A stretch of DNA of 64,000 nucleotides from Sphingomonas sp. AR_OL41 (GCF_029911635.1 NZ_JARYTI010000001.1:62001-126000); one strand, 5' to 3'. Positions 51,707 through 60,945 are shown, counted from the stretch's first letter. The notes: a model not told the origin generated them from the letters alone. A program made the numbers and translations.

Positions 51707-52486
51707 TCATTGATCGGCGCGAGGGTTTGGAGGTTCGACCGAGGGCAGCGGGATTGGGACGGCTTGACCGCTAGCCAGATTGAGGAAGGCTCCGGCGTGG
51801 CCGATGGAACCGCGTCCGAGAAGATCGAATAACAGCGCCAGCGCGTGGCTGGCGAGGACCCGGTTGACGAACAGGGACTGGCGTTCGAGCGCCTCAGCAA
51901 CCGAGCAGGACGGTGCATCGTCGTCGGCCACGCTCTCGTCGGCAAGTTCCGGAAAGGCCTCGAGCACGGTGGAAAGTCGTCCGGATCGTTCGTCGGCGCG
52001 CGACGGACAGCCGATTAGAAATTGGCCGTCGCTGGCGCGGTTTCCGAGATCCATCCAGTAAGCAGGCGTCGCCTTGCCATTCGCGATCGCTGTGCCAAGC
52101 GCTCGCCGTGCGGAGGCGGTATCGACGCAACTGATCAGGAGATCGATGCCTTCGAGCCCTATTGCACCAGGCGCGCGGCCATGAACCGCCCTCCAGTCAA
52201 GTCCGTGCGCGAGGTTGATCCGTTCGGCGAGTGTGCGCGCCTTTGAGTTGCCGATGTCGCACCGGTAGAATGGCTGGCGGCCAAGATTCGCCTCGGTGAC
52301 GATATCGTCGTCGACCACAGTGACGTCGAGCGAACGCGAGGAGATCGCGCGCAGCGCCGTATCGAGTGAGGCGAGACCCATCAGCATTTGCCCGCCATTT
52401 CCGCCGCAACCGACCAGCAGGATGCGGATTGAGCGATTGTCGAAGGTGGCGGGCAGATAGTGGCGCTGCCTGGTCTCAGTTCGCAT
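51707..52486 (-). CDS. PRTRC system ThiF family protein
   Basis: A 259-residue E1-like adenylating enzyme. ILLVGCGGNGGQMLMGLASL at 22-41 is the nucleotide site, VVDDDIVTEANLGRQPFYRC matches ThiF/MoeB, and LISCVDTASARRAL follows. It should adenylate a small-protein C-terminus or similar acid. PRTRC cassettes combine such a ThiF with a JAB-domain protein and a ParB. AGGAGAG precedes the ATG at 52486, which overlaps the protein A stop; a start at 52501 is less likely. Confidence 0.88.
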   Translation of the reverse strand: MRTETRQRHYLPATFDNRSIRILLVGCGGNGGQMLMGLASLDTALRAISSRSLDVTVVDDDIVTEANLGRQPFYRCDIGNSKARTLAERINLAHGLDWRAVHGRAPGAIGLEGIDLLISCVDTASARRALGTAIANGKATPAYWMDLGNRASDGQFLIGCPSRADERSGRLSTVLEAFPELADESVADDDAPSCSVAEALERQSLFVNRVLASHALALLFDLLGRGSIGHAGAFLNLASGQAVPIPLPSVEPPNPRADQ

Positions 52487-53135
52487 GGGACTCTCCTGCA
52501 AATGGGCTGCGCGGCAGGGGCAGGAACATGGCGCCGGCGCAGAGGCGGGATGCCATCACTGGGCCGTCCGGCTGGTCGAGCCGGCCGAAAACGAGCGATA
52601 TCTTGGTTGTATGTGAGTCGTCGGCATTATCGGTCGCGCTAAAGAATGCGGGCCCACGACCATGGCTATGGATGTCGCAGATCATATGCCAGTCGGGCGG
52701 CAGGGCCGGCGTGCGGTAAACGAGGCGGGAGGGTGTCGCCTCTTCGATGACGGGTAGGTTCACCGTGAAATCCCCGGTCGCTTCGTTCCAGAGCACGAAC
52801 GCCGCCGCCTCGTTAGGCAGCGATGCGCGGAAGTGGTCGAGAATATACTCGAGATGCTCACGCGGGATCAGGCCGCAGCGCAGGTCGGCCCTCGGCGCGC
52901 CGATGCTACCATAGGGAAGATAGGCGGCGATCGGCGGCGTGATAGGCACGTCGAGCGCGAGCCAGGGGCGGCGGAGGATGAGCATCACGCCGTCGGCTCC
53001 TACGGCAAGGCCGTGGCCGGACCGGGCGCTGCGAAGCGCTTCGAGGGCGGACGATTTGCCAAGCGGCGGGACCGGATGGCAGGGTACGGCGGCGAGCACC
53101 GCGGCTGCGGTCGGATCATCGGCGAGCTTCGTCAT
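52476..53135 (-). CDS. PRTRC system protein A (JAB/MPN fold)
   Basis: A 219-residue protein. CDIHSHGRGPAFFSATDNAD at about 153-172 is the JAMM metal motif (His156, His158, Ser166, Asp169), with Glu109 as a possible general base. JAMM proteins cut isopeptide or peptide bonds after ubiquitin-like proteins; together with ThiF it suggests a simple conjugation/deconjugation system, although no partner modifier is certain. The start overlaps the protein B stop by four bases. Confidence 0.85.
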   Translation of the reverse strand: MTKLADDPTAAAVLAAVPCHPVPPLGKSSALEALRSARSGHGLAVGADGVMLILRRPWLALDVPITPPIAAYLPYGSIGAPRADLRCGLIPREHLEYILDHFRASLPNEAAAFVLWNEATGDFTVNLPVIEEATPSRLVYRTPALPPDWHMICDIHSHGRGPAFFSATDNADDSHTTKISLVFGRLDQPDGPVMASRLCAGAMFLPLPRSPFAGESHAN

Positions 53136-53968
53136 ACCCGCGCGCTCATGGAAATGAGACTTGCCACGGTTATCTTGGCCGCGACTGCCGCTTTCGCCTG
53201 TGGCCGATTCTGCTGTCCACCACGCGAACCGAAGGGCTTGAGACGGCTGACCGGAAAGCGGGTCGCCCGGCGCGCTGCTAGGTCATCCCATAGACGGACG
53301 AGGCCGCCCTTTCCGCTGACTGTCAACTCCTGCCCCGGATTGGGGTGCGTCGACCAGGAGTCGAACACCGCGCTCTCATAGGCCGGGATGGACGCGGTGC
53401 TGAGCGCTTTCGGCCTCGGGATGTTGCCCCAGCAGAGGCGCCCGTTGACGAAAACATTGAGGACCGGGGAGTGCAGCACCGGCGTCGCGGCGTTCGGACG
53501 CTCGCTTGCCGCCAGGGCGTAGACGCCGAGGCCCGAGCGCGTGGCGATGAACAGGTGCGCCGGATACGGAACCGGCAGGGTCGTTCGACCGGAGAGCGCC
53601 CTGAGGCCGGCGGGAGGAGCCGACAGGGCGAAATAAGCGTGGCGCACTTGTGCCGGGCTCCACCAGGCCAGCATGTCGGGATGGGCAACAAGGATATTGT
53701 CCGGCAGGATTTCGGGCACGACGGTGCGGCCGAGCGCCTCGGTCCATTGGCGCAGGTGCGCGCGTGACAGCGGCACGCCCGCGGCGATCGTCGGCCGGCC
53801 GTCGCCGTCGTGCTCGACCGCGTGAAAGCTGGCGAACGCCGGACCGCTCTCGCACGAAGCGCCGTAGGGCTTGAGATTGCGTGGCGCCTGGTTCCTGTAG
53901 AGCAGGATGGCGTTAGCCAGGACCAGGCCGCCACCGCTGGCTTCGAATTGGGTGCTATGTTCGGACAT
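53132..53968 (-). CDS. PRTRC system protein B
   Basis: A 278-residue protein. LVLANAILLYRNQAPRNLKP near the start, VPEILPDNILVAHPDMLAWW and LHSPVLNVFVNGRLCWGNIP are recognisable PRTRC B segments. Its biochemical role is unknown. The ATG at 53968 lies 14 bp inside the protein F gene, giving tight coupling; the longer frame upstream is unlike the family. The C-terminal 40 residues are basic. Confidence 0.82.
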   Translation of the reverse strand: MSEHSTQFEASGGGLVLANAILLYRNQAPRNLKPYGASCESGPAFASFHAVEHDGDGRPTIAAGVPLSRAHLRQWTEALGRTVVPEILPDNILVAHPDMLAWWSPAQVRHAYFALSAPPAGLRALSGRTTLPVPYPAHLFIATRSGLGVYALAASERPNAATPVLHSPVLNVFVNGRLCWGNIPRPKALSTASIPAYESAVFDSWSTHPNPGQELTVSGKGGLVRLWDDLAARRATRFPVSRLKPFGSRGGQQNRPQAKAAVAAKITVASLISMSARV

Positions 53969-55140
53969 GAGAGCCTCGAGATATGGGTGGGTCGAACTGG
54001 ACGAGGTCCTGGGCTGCGAGAAGGAATTGCGCGCCGAGACGCATTGAGGCGAACCAGTCGTCGATACGGCTCGCGTCGGGCAGCGGGCAGATGCCGGCGA
54101 TGTCCATGAAGCCCATTTCCATGCCCTGCCGCCCGACATCATCGAGCTCCCGCGTGAACTGGTCGAAGGGAACGAGGGTCAACGGCGGCAATGAGGCGCA
54201 TTCCTCGATGCCCGGAAGATATTCGGAGGCGACCTGGAAGTCGAAGTGCCAGGCGTTGCGTTCGGGCGTCAGGGATCCGAGAGCCTGGTGCGCTTTGCGG
54301 AGGTCGGCGAGCTTTCGGCGGAGAGCCGCTGGCAGCCGCGCAGAGGGCGCCGCATTCGCCGCGATCATCCAGTCTGGCCGCCGCGCGTTCATCTCGGATG
54401 GCAGCGTCATCCCGTCGAGATCGTCCTCGTCCGCGCCGTGATATGCGATCAGGCACTGCCGGGCGGCTTCGTCGTCGGTTGCGCCTTCCCAGTAATACAT
54501 CGCGATCTCGTCGAAGAGATCCTGGTAGCCGAAGACGGGAAGCGCTCGGCCGAGGGTGTGCTCGAGCGCCCTATATGCGGCAGCGCGCCAGCCGATGGGG
54601 GCATCGCTGGTCTCGATCCAGCCAAGGTCGAGTTGCCCCATGCTCTCGCAGACGATGGCGATCGCGGAGGGTCCATCCTCCTCGCTGTGAAGAACGGCGA
54701 CGCGTAGATCGACAAGTTCGACGGGAGCCAGAATTTCAAGCACCGCGGCGTCGAAAGCGCGCTCGATGTACCGGCGGGCCGCCACACGCGTACAGGATGG
54801 CGTCGAATTCTCCCGCGACACGACCCATCGACCGATGAGCTTGTGATGTGGCGCGAGCGGGGCATCGAAGATGGTTGGGATGTCGGTTGAGAGCGCGACG
54901 GTGCGTCCTGCAAGCTCAGCCCAAGGGCGGAAGGGGAAGACCTGCAGGGGGCTGGAGCGGCTCGCAGGCGTCGCCCTTGCCGTCGTGCGGGTCGTGGACG
55001 ATCCGCGCGTGAAGGGCCTGGGCCTGCGGGGTGCAGGCAGGATAGGTGAAGCTGGTCGTGTCGCCATCGTCGGTCTCGATCCATTCGAGGAGCGTCTTGC
55101 GGATGGTGGGCGGGATGGCCTCGCCAGGCCTTCGGTACAT
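53955..55140 (-). pseudogene. PRTRC system protein F, apparent frameshift
   Basis: Coding starts at ATG 55140, two bases after the protein C stop (MYRRPGEAIPPTIRKTLLEW), and runs to GKGDACEPLQ. The frame then breaks, and coding resumes as LQVFPFRPWAELAGRTVALS to the stop at 53955. Removing one G from the G5 run at 54947..54951 joins the two halves smoothly into about 394 residues. An ATG at 55067 would give a 370-residue product, but its first 40 residues are Arg/Thr/Ser-rich and look non-coding. It may be a true mutation or a base-calling error. Confidence 0.65.
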
Positions 55141-55142
55141 GG

Positions 55143-55349
55143 TCAGCCCTTGGTCCCGACGGCGCGCCTGTATTCGATGACGTGAGCCGCGCCCGACACG
55201 CCGGCATCGACCGTCTCGGCGTTGAGGATCGCCGGGTAGAGCGTGGCATGATAGGCGCGGAGCGCAGTCGGGTCGTTTGCGAGATGCGGCGGGACCGGGA
55301 GGTCGATGCCGTCATAACGATACGCGCGGGTGAGGTGGTTGATCTGCAT
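55143..55349 (-). CDS. PRTRC system protein C
   Basis: A 68-residue protein. INHLTRAYRYDGIDLPVPPH and LRAYHATLYPAILNAETVDA match protein C, ending VIEYRRAVGTKG. The compact beta-type fold and the exposed Gly at the C-terminus make it the natural candidate for a small modifier activated by the ThiF protein, but this is inference. GGAGG precedes the ATG. Confidence 0.85.
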   Translation of the reverse strand: MQINHLTRAYRYDGIDLPVPPHLANDPTALRAYHATLYPAILNAETVDAGVSGAAHVIEYRRAVGTKG

Positions 55350-55393
55350 GGGTGCCTCCGGCTGATGATCATGGAGAAGGTCGTGGCGGTGCA

Positions 55394-55819
55394 TCACCAG
55401 AGGCTGGCGGGCTCCTCGGCCGTGGCGTCGACGGGCGGACTGGCGGGAGCGTCGACCTTCGCGCCGGCGGTGGCGGGCTTCGGCGTCGGCGTTGCCGCCT
55501 TTGCCTTCGCGGCCTCGGCAGCCGCGGTGCGCGCGGCGTCGGCCGCCTGCCGCTGCTCGGCAAGTTGATCGGCGAGTGCCTTGCGGGCCGCGATGAGCTG
55601 GCCGAGCGCGCCGTCCTCGCCCTTGGCGAGTTCGGCGTCGATGTCCGCGGCGCTCGCCGTGAGCGAGATCGGGCGGGTTTCGCCGGATTCGAGCTTGTCG
55701 GCCGCGCCTTCATGCCTGCGGGGAATGACGGTCAGGGTGACGGTGTCGTCGGGGCCGGCGACGAGATCGAAGCCGAGCGAGTAGCGCGCGAGCAGCGGGA
55801 GCAGGGTCGTGATCAGCAT
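55394..55819 (-). CDS. PRTRC system protein E
   Basis: A 141-residue protein. LITTLLPLLARYSLGFDLVA and VTLTVIPRRHEGAADKLESG form the conserved N-terminal part, LGQLIAARKALADQLAEQRQ a coiled coil, and the C-terminus is a long Ala/Pro/Lys tail. Role unknown; it always accompanies the ParB-like gene in this cassette. AGGAAA precedes the ATG. Confidence 0.85.
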   Translation of the reverse strand: MLITTLLPLLARYSLGFDLVAGPDDTVTLTVIPRRHEGAADKLESGETRPISLTASAADIDAELAKGEDGALGQLIAARKALADQLAEQRQAADAARTAAAEAAKAKAATPTPKPATAGAKVDAPASPPVDATAEEPASLW

Positions 55820-55852
55820 GGACGCGTTTCCTTATTTGGAGCGTGCGGGAAA

Positions 55853-57490
55853 TCAGGCGGCGAGTTCGGTGATCGGCGCTTGGGCGAGCGGTGCGGCGTT
55901 GACCGGGGGTGGCCCGTATTGGCCGTCGAGGGTCATCGCGCTGGGCAGGCGGCCGGCCCATTCAAAGCCAGTTCGATTGAGCATGCCGGCGACAACATCC
56001 GCCTTCTTGGAGCCCAGGAGCTTGGCGAACGCTTTCTCGCCCATGTGCGAGACTAGGCCGGTTTCCTGGGCGATGAACCTAAGTTCGTCTTTGGTGTACC
56101 GCTCCAGGAATGCCTTATCGACCTGCCAGACGTCGCGCAGATCGACGTCGAAAGCGCGGGCGAGATCGGCGACGTGCCCGAAGTTCAGCACATCCTTGGC
56201 ATAGGCTGCGCCGATCGCGGAAAGCACGGTCGCGGCTTGGCCTTCAGGCAGCGTGCGGATCTCGGCAATCTTGGCGCTGTACGTAAGTTCCGGGAAGGAC
56301 GCGCCGACGAGCAGGCCCGCGCGTCCCTTCAGGGTTTCGCCCTTGATCTGCGAGAGCGTCCCGGACATCGCTGCGACGAGGACGGCAATATGCGCCTGTG
56401 CGGCATTGGCCGCGAGCGCCCGGGCGAGCGCGGTTCGCCACGTCGCTTCGCGAAGATCGCTGGTACGGCTGGCTATGGACTTGACGGTGACGGTCGGCTT
56501 GTGCGCGGTCGAGACGCCGCTCACGGAAGGGGGCGGCGTCGGGGTCGCTTGTGCGGACACGTGCGCCCCGGTCGTGCCGGGAGACGGGGCTCGCGGGTTC
56601 TTGGAATCGGCCCCGCTCTCGTCGATGGCATCGTCCTGCTCGTCATCCTCCGCGTCTTCGTCAGCGTCTTCGTCAGCTCGTGGAGCTGCGGCCCTTGCCG
56701 CTTTTTCGGCCCGCTCCTGCTCCTCGAAGCGGATCGCTTCGGCGGTTTGCGTCTTCAAATCGAAGCATCCGGGATTGGTGCAATGCCCGTCATCGACATG
56801 AGTCTCGAACAGAGTCCGCTGGGCGGCCGAGTTGAACGGGCAGGTCGTGCACTCGGTCTTGTCGAAACAGGCGGCGCCGAGGTTCTGCGTGACGCGCATG
56901 AGGAGGTCACGCGTTTTGTTCACATCGAGGCCCGAGCCGAGGATCGTCTCGAGGGCCTTGTCCTGCTTGTCGGCGGGGATGGCGGCGAGCAGCTCGGCAT
57001 GGCCGACCTTGATCCGGCGTTCGTCGAGCGCGAGCTTCACGGCGTCGGAAAGTTCGGCGAGCGCCAGACGACGATCAAGCTTGGCCCGGGACCATCCGAG
57101 ACGCCGTGCCGCCTCGGCGCGATCGTTCTGGCAGGCCGCGAGGTAGCGGACGGCGGCATCGGCCTGCTCGGTTTCCGAAGGATCATCGCGGTCGTCATTT
57201 TCAGCGATCGCGGCGTCGAGGGCCTCCTGATCGGTCATCTCGCGAATGATGACGGGCACTTCAGCATCGGGGCCGTAGGCTTCGAGGCCGGCCCTGTAGC
57301 GGCGTTCGCCGGCGACGATGGCGTAGACCTCGCCCTTCGGACGCAGCAGGATAGGCTGCAACATTCCGCGGAGGCCGATCGAGGCTACAAGCTCGTCATG
57401 CTTTTTCCGATCGAAATAACGGCGGGGGTTATCCCCCTTCGTGATGAGGGAGAGCGGCAGCGTGGAGCGGGTTGAATCTGGTGTGTTCAA
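55853..57490 (-). CDS. PRTRC system ParB family protein
   Basis: A protein of 545 residues. PLSLITKGDNPRRYFDRKKH and YAIVAGERRYRAGLEAYGPD are the ParB/Srx N-terminal domain, with the CTP-binding GERR motif; LGWSRAKLDRRLALAELSDA is the HTH. A four-Cys group (CFDKTECTTCPFN and HCTNPGCFDL) follows, then an acidic disordered stretch and a long C-terminal domain unique to this family. It begins with TTG at 57490 after GAGGAG. It should bind DNA, perhaps for element maintenance. Confidence 0.9.
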   Translation of the reverse strand: MNTPDSTRSTLPLSLITKGDNPRRYFDRKKHDELVASIGLRGMLQPILLRPKGEVYAIVAGERRYRAGLEAYGPDAEVPVIIREMTDQEALDAAIAENDDRDDPSETEQADAAVRYLAACQNDRAEAARRLGWSRAKLDRRLALAELSDAVKLALDERRIKVGHAELLAAIPADKQDKALETILGSGLDVNKTRDLLMRVTQNLGAACFDKTECTTCPFNSAAQRTLFETHVDDGHCTNPGCFDLKTQTAEAIRFEEQERAEKAARAAAPRADEDADEDAEDDEQDDAIDESGADSKNPRAPSPGTTGAHVSAQATPTPPPSVSGVSTAHKPTVTVKSIASRTSDLREATWRTALARALAANAAQAHIAVLVAAMSGTLSQIKGETLKGRAGLLVGASFPELTYSAKIAEIRTLPEGQAATVLSAIGAAYAKDVLNFGHVADLARAFDVDLRDVWQVDKAFLERYTKDELRFIAQETGLVSHMGEKAFAKLLGSKKADVVAGMLNRTGFEWAGRLPSAMTLDGQYGPPPVNAAPLAQAPITELAA

Positions 57491-57613
57491 GGCTGATCTC
57501 CTCAGGGAATGTGGCAGGGCCGTGGCTCGGGTCGTGCGTCCTCATTTTGACGCGCCCGATCCCGCTCCCTCCCCCTCATCTTCATGGCGGTTTGTCGCCG
57601 ACGCCCGCAGCGG

Positions 57614-57880
57614 TCAGACCGGTGTCGGTGCGCCGCCGGATGCGGGCGGCGGCCCGGGGTCATCTGAATCGGGCGACGTGATCTCGATCGTGCGGCTGAG
57701 ATCGGGAACCCGTTCGTCATGGTAGACGCTATGGTCGGCCAGGCCTTCGGCGGCAGCCTGGGGATCCTGGCCTTCGGGAAGGTCGATGATGAAGGTCTCG
57801 ACGGCGAAGCATTCGCCGTCGGAGAAGAATTGGACGCATATGCGGAACGCGCGCGTCGACGTCGCCGAAATCTCGGTCAT
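57614..57880 (-). CDS. Small hypothetical protein
   Basis: An 88-residue protein. RAFRICVQFFSDGECFAVET then FIIDLPEGQDPQAAAEGLAD reads as strands plus a helix, with a Pro-rich tail. GGAGG is just upstream of the ATG at 57880. It lies between the DUF932 and ParB genes in the same direction. I do not recognise the family. Confidence 0.6.
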   Translation of the reverse strand: MTEISATSTRAFRICVQFFSDGECFAVETFIIDLPEGQDPQAAAEGLADHSVYHDERVPDLSRTIEITSPDSDDPGPPPASGGAPTPV

Positions 57881-57939
57881 GGCTGGGCCTCCAGATAGCA
57901 AAGGAAGAAAAGGTGCCGGGCACGCCGGCACCGCACGTT

Positions 57940-59133
57940 TCAATTGGCGCGTTCGAGCAGTTTCCGCGCCTTGCCCTCGAACTCTAGGCGATCGTTCTGA
58001 TGCGTCTTTCCGCGCGCGACGGCGGTGATCCCCTGGACGAAGTCGTAGAGCGAGGCTGCCGGATGGCCTTCCTCGTCCAACACCGTCGCGATGATCTTCG
58101 CGGTGTCCGACTTGGAAAAGCCACGCTTGCGGAGGAACGCCTCGCGATCGTCATCCTTGCGGGCGACGATACGTTCCCGTGCCGCGCGGACGCCCTGCAC
58201 GAAGGTCAACGGGGAGGAGTCCGCGAAAGTCTCGAGCGCCGGTGCTGCCTCATGGGCAAATCGATTGGCCGCGAATTTGGAATGGCGGATGGAGATTTCC
58301 TCGAAATTCTCGACGCCCCACAAGTTGCGGTTCATGCACACCGCGCGTAGGTAAAAGGTAGCCATTCCCAACGTCTTGGAGCCAACTTCTGAGTTCCAGC
58401 AATAAAAACCGCGAAAGTAGAGATCGGGATCGCCATTGGGGAGTTTGCCGGCCTCGATCGGATGCGTGTCGTCAACGAGGAAGAGGAAGACGTCGCGATC
58501 GGACGCATAGAGCGTCGTCGTCTCCAGGCTGACATCGACATAGGGATTGTAGCGCATGCTCGACCAGTCGAGAACGCCCGGCACTTTCCAGCGCGTGTCG
58601 GATACGCCGTCCCCGGCGATTTTCATGACGGCGCCAACAAGCTCATGATCCCAGATGCGGCCATAATCGGGGCCGGTCACGGCGCGTAGTTCGGTGCGCC
58701 CATCTTCGGTCTGAAGCATTTTCACCTGTTCACCGCGGTGGGAGAGCAGGCCATGCTGGAGATTGATGCCGGCGAGCGCCGCCGGGAGCGTCCGCAGATA
58801 GGATGCCGGCGCGCCGACGAGGCTCGAGAGCTGGCCGAAGGACCAGTTGGTGGGTGCCACCGGCCGGTCATCGCCGGGGACGATGAGCGAAAGCCGTTCG
58901 GGATCTTCGCTGCGCGCTTCGACGCGAACGGACTTGCTCTCGACCACACGCGTCGTGGCGCGTTCCGCGCGGGAACGGACGCTGTCGTACAGCTCGGTCA
59001 GCGACAGGAACTTCTCGTCGTCAGGCCGCGAGAACCATTCGGAAGACACGCGCCCGACATTGCGACCGCGAGAAATGTCGACATGGTAGGCGCCGCCGAC
59101 GAGACGGCCGGCGGCAAGAGCGAGACTGGCCAT
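57940..59133 (-). CDS. DUF932 family protein
   Basis: A protein of 397 residues. FSRPDDEKFLSLTELYDSVR, VAPTNWSFGQLSSLVGAPAS, AVTGPDYGRIWDHELVGAVM and WNSEVGSKTLGMATFYLRAV are typical DUF932 segments. The family includes phage- and plasmid-encoded proteins related to the LGT-like phage/plasmid-like TIGR03299 group; activity unknown. Its frequent presence on conjugative elements suggests a DNA maintenance or anti-host role. A purine tract lies about 70 bp upstream of the ATG. Confidence 0.85.
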   Translation of the reverse strand: MASLALAAGRLVGGAYHVDISRGRNVGRVSSEWFSRPDDEKFLSLTELYDSVRSRAERATTRVVESKSVRVEARSEDPERLSLIVPGDDRPVAPTNWSFGQLSSLVGAPASYLRTLPAALAGINLQHGLLSHRGEQVKMLQTEDGRTELRAVTGPDYGRIWDHELVGAVMKIAGDGVSDTRWKVPGVLDWSSMRYNPYVDVSLETTTLYASDRDVFLFLVDDTHPIEAGKLPNGDPDLYFRGFYCWNSEVGSKTLGMATFYLRAVCMNRNLWGVENFEEISIRHSKFAANRFAHEAAPALETFADSSPLTFVQGVRAARERIVARKDDDREAFLRKRGFSKSDTAKIIATVLDEEGHPAASLYDFVQGITAVARGKTHQNDRLEFEGKARKLLERAN

Positions 59134-59223
59134 TTGGGGTTCTCCTGATGGGGACGATGGAGCAGCGGCGACAGGGGTTTCACCCGACCCGCGCCACCAC
59201 CCCGTTCCCTCCCTCCCCTTCGA

Positions 59224-60228
59224 TCAGGCCTCGTCGGGCAGATTCGCTGCCCATTCGAGTATCCACGCTTCGGTGATTTGCTCGAAGCCGATTTCGCCTT
59301 GCTCAATGAGGTCGCGAATTTGCTGGCGTGCAGTGGCGAGGGCCTGTTCCCAGGGACTGGAATTTCGTGGTTGGCCGATTGGCAGATCGAGCGTCTGTTG
59401 AACTGCCCGAACGGGTTCGCGCAGGCGATCGAGCTGGCGGCCTGTCCAACGCGCCATATGATCGGCGACGAAGCAGTTGGTCTTCGATTGTCCGGACATG
59501 AGTGCGGATTGACGGGCCGCGACCCCATAGGCGGGGCTGTCGATGCTGGCGACGCGATCGCCGAAGGCAGCGAGCGATGGAAGCGCACTTCCCTTCACGC
59601 CGAAGAGATGAAGCTGCAATGTCTTTGGGAGGCGGCGATCCAGGAGTTCGATGACGGCGATCAACCCTTCGGGGCCGTGAAGATGGCGGCGGCACATCGA
59701 GCCGACGCCGAGAGGTTGGCCGAGTTGGATGAGGTCGGCGATCGCCTCGAAGGATCGGATATAGTCCTCTAGGAGACGACCCTGTACGACCGGCATGAAG
59801 CGGTGCGTGATGTCGGCGTCGCATGCGCGTATGTGACAGGCGCGATTGAGCTGGATCGTACGGGCGATCCGGTCGAGGACCTCGTCTCGATCATGCGCGA
59901 CTGCTTGTTCGACGCACAGATCGAGGCTGGCGAAGCGCCGGAATGGATGGCTTGAGGCAAGCGCAATGTAATCGTCGATGGTCCAGGGGATGCCGCGTTC
60001 GCGAACCGCCAGCACGAAGCCGGCGCTGTCGAGATCGATCGATGCCAGGCCGTGTGCGTTGGCGAGTGATCCCAACCGCCATCCGCGCCACTCGCGGGTG
60101 CCGTTGCGCCGGTCCCAGCGCGAAAAGCTGTTCGCCGAGACCAGGACGGGCACCTGCATGGCTCGGGCGCGATCGAGCAGCGGACCTTCCGAGAGTCCGG
60201 GAAGTCCGACGATCACCTCGATGGCCAT
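59224..60228 (-). CDS. DpdA-like / TGT-fold protein
   Basis: A protein of 334 residues reading like a tRNA-guanine transglycosylase-fold enzyme. VLVSANSFSRWD and ASIDLDSAGFVLAV (D65/D67) at the N-terminus, FMPVVQGRLLEDYIRSFEAI (144-163), LGVGSMCRR (173-181), LHLFGVKGSALP (206-217) and ASIDSPAYGVAAR (227-239) follow the TGT order, with D230 as likely nucleophile. DpdA relatives put 7-deazaguanine bases into DNA. The zinc-binding C-terminal motif of bacterial tRNA enzymes is not seen, which supports the DNA branch. Not verified by search. Confidence 0.65.
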   Translation of the reverse strand: MAIEVIVGLPGLSEGPLLDRARAMQVPVLVSANSFSRWDRRNGTREWRGWRLGSLANAHGLASIDLDSAGFVLAVRERGIPWTIDDYIALASSHPFRRFASLDLCVEQAVAHDRDEVLDRIARTIQLNRACHIRACDADITHRFMPVVQGRLLEDYIRSFEAIADLIQLGQPLGVGSMCRRHLHGPEGLIAVIELLDRRLPKTLQLHLFGVKGSALPSLAAFGDRVASIDSPAYGVAARQSALMSGQSKTNCFVADHMARWTGRQLDRLREPVRAVQQTLDLPIGQPRNSSPWEQALATARQQIRDLIEQGEIGFEQITEAWILEWAANLPDEA

Positions 60229-60233
60229 GAGGG

Positions 60234-60707
60234 TCAGACGTCGCGCGACATCGGGCGGCCGTCGTCGTCATAGCGATCGGGGTCAGCGCCCGGTATGTCC
60301 CAGCCGAACATTGAGCCGGCTAGCATGGCCGCGAGCTGGGCCGGCCTCGCCTCGAAGGTCGTGTTGATCAGATCGACGGTCATGCCATCGGGTAGCGGCC
60401 AATAACCGGTTTCGCCGCGTTTGATGACGATCGGTTCGCCCGTCTCAGGAAGATGGGTCGCGCACATCTCGGGCAAGCGGTCGAGTACGGCCAACCTGCG
60501 CGCGGCCGCGTCGAGCGTCGCCTTTTTGAGATCGCATAGCCAGGATGGCCCGAGATGGTTGCGGATCATCCTGAGCGAGCTGCCAAAGGGTTCGTAATCG
60601 TCACCGCCGTTCATCCATTTGATCGACAGCGTTTCCTTCCAGCGACGTCCGTGGCGCGCGCGGAAATCGACAAGGGCGCGCCACATGGCGTCGTCCGGTT
60701 CGGTCAT
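60234..60707 (-). CDS. Hypothetical protein
   Basis: A 157-residue protein, mainly helical. MWRALVDFRARHGRRWKETL and SIKWMNGGDDYEPFGSSLRM open it; SLRMIRNHLGPSWLCDLKKA continues and RPAQLAAMLAGSMFGWDIPG lies near the end. Such RHGRxWKxxL-type openings are seen in short mobile-element proteins of unknown role. The start overlaps a 24-residue upstream frame by ATGA. The next gene, the DpdA-like one, begins 5 bp after its stop, so the two are likely coupled. Confidence 0.6.
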   Translation of the reverse strand: MTEPDDAMWRALVDFRARHGRRWKETLSIKWMNGGDDYEPFGSSLRMIRNHLGPSWLCDLKKATLDAAARRLAVLDRLPEMCATHLPETGEPIVIKRGETGYWPLPDGMTVDLINTTFEARPAQLAAMLAGSMFGWDIPGADPDRYDDDGRPMSRDV

Positions 60708-60778
60708 GACGATGCTCCGATATAGGCGACATTGCCGAGACGGTCTGTCGCCTTGAAACGAATCGGCTCGGACATCAT
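60704..60778 (-). CDS. Very short coupled open frame
   Basis: A 24-residue frame (MMSEPIRFKATDRLGNVAYI and four more residues) whose stop overlaps the next ATG (60707) by ATGA. GGGAG lies just upstream. It may be a real small protein or a leader peptide that couples translation. Confidence 0.4.
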   Translation of the reverse strand: MMSEPIRFKATDRLGNVAYIGASS

Positions 60779-60945
60779 GGGCTCCCATGGCTGAATTCAC
60801 CCCCATCGCCCTCCCCCTTGCTCCTCGGGCAATCGTGTGCGGCGGCCGGGATCGCGGGCCGTCAGAAAGGCGAATGTTGAAGGGGCTGCCGGCCGGACGG
60901 GACGGGATCGCTGCGTGAACGCTCCGTCGCGGCACAGCCGAGCGG

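Noticed and set aside
54916..55140. Independent 74-residue gene between PRTRC C and F
   Set aside because: Its start fits protein F and the break lies in a G5 run; a frameshifted F explains both frames better, though a separate gene is not excluded.
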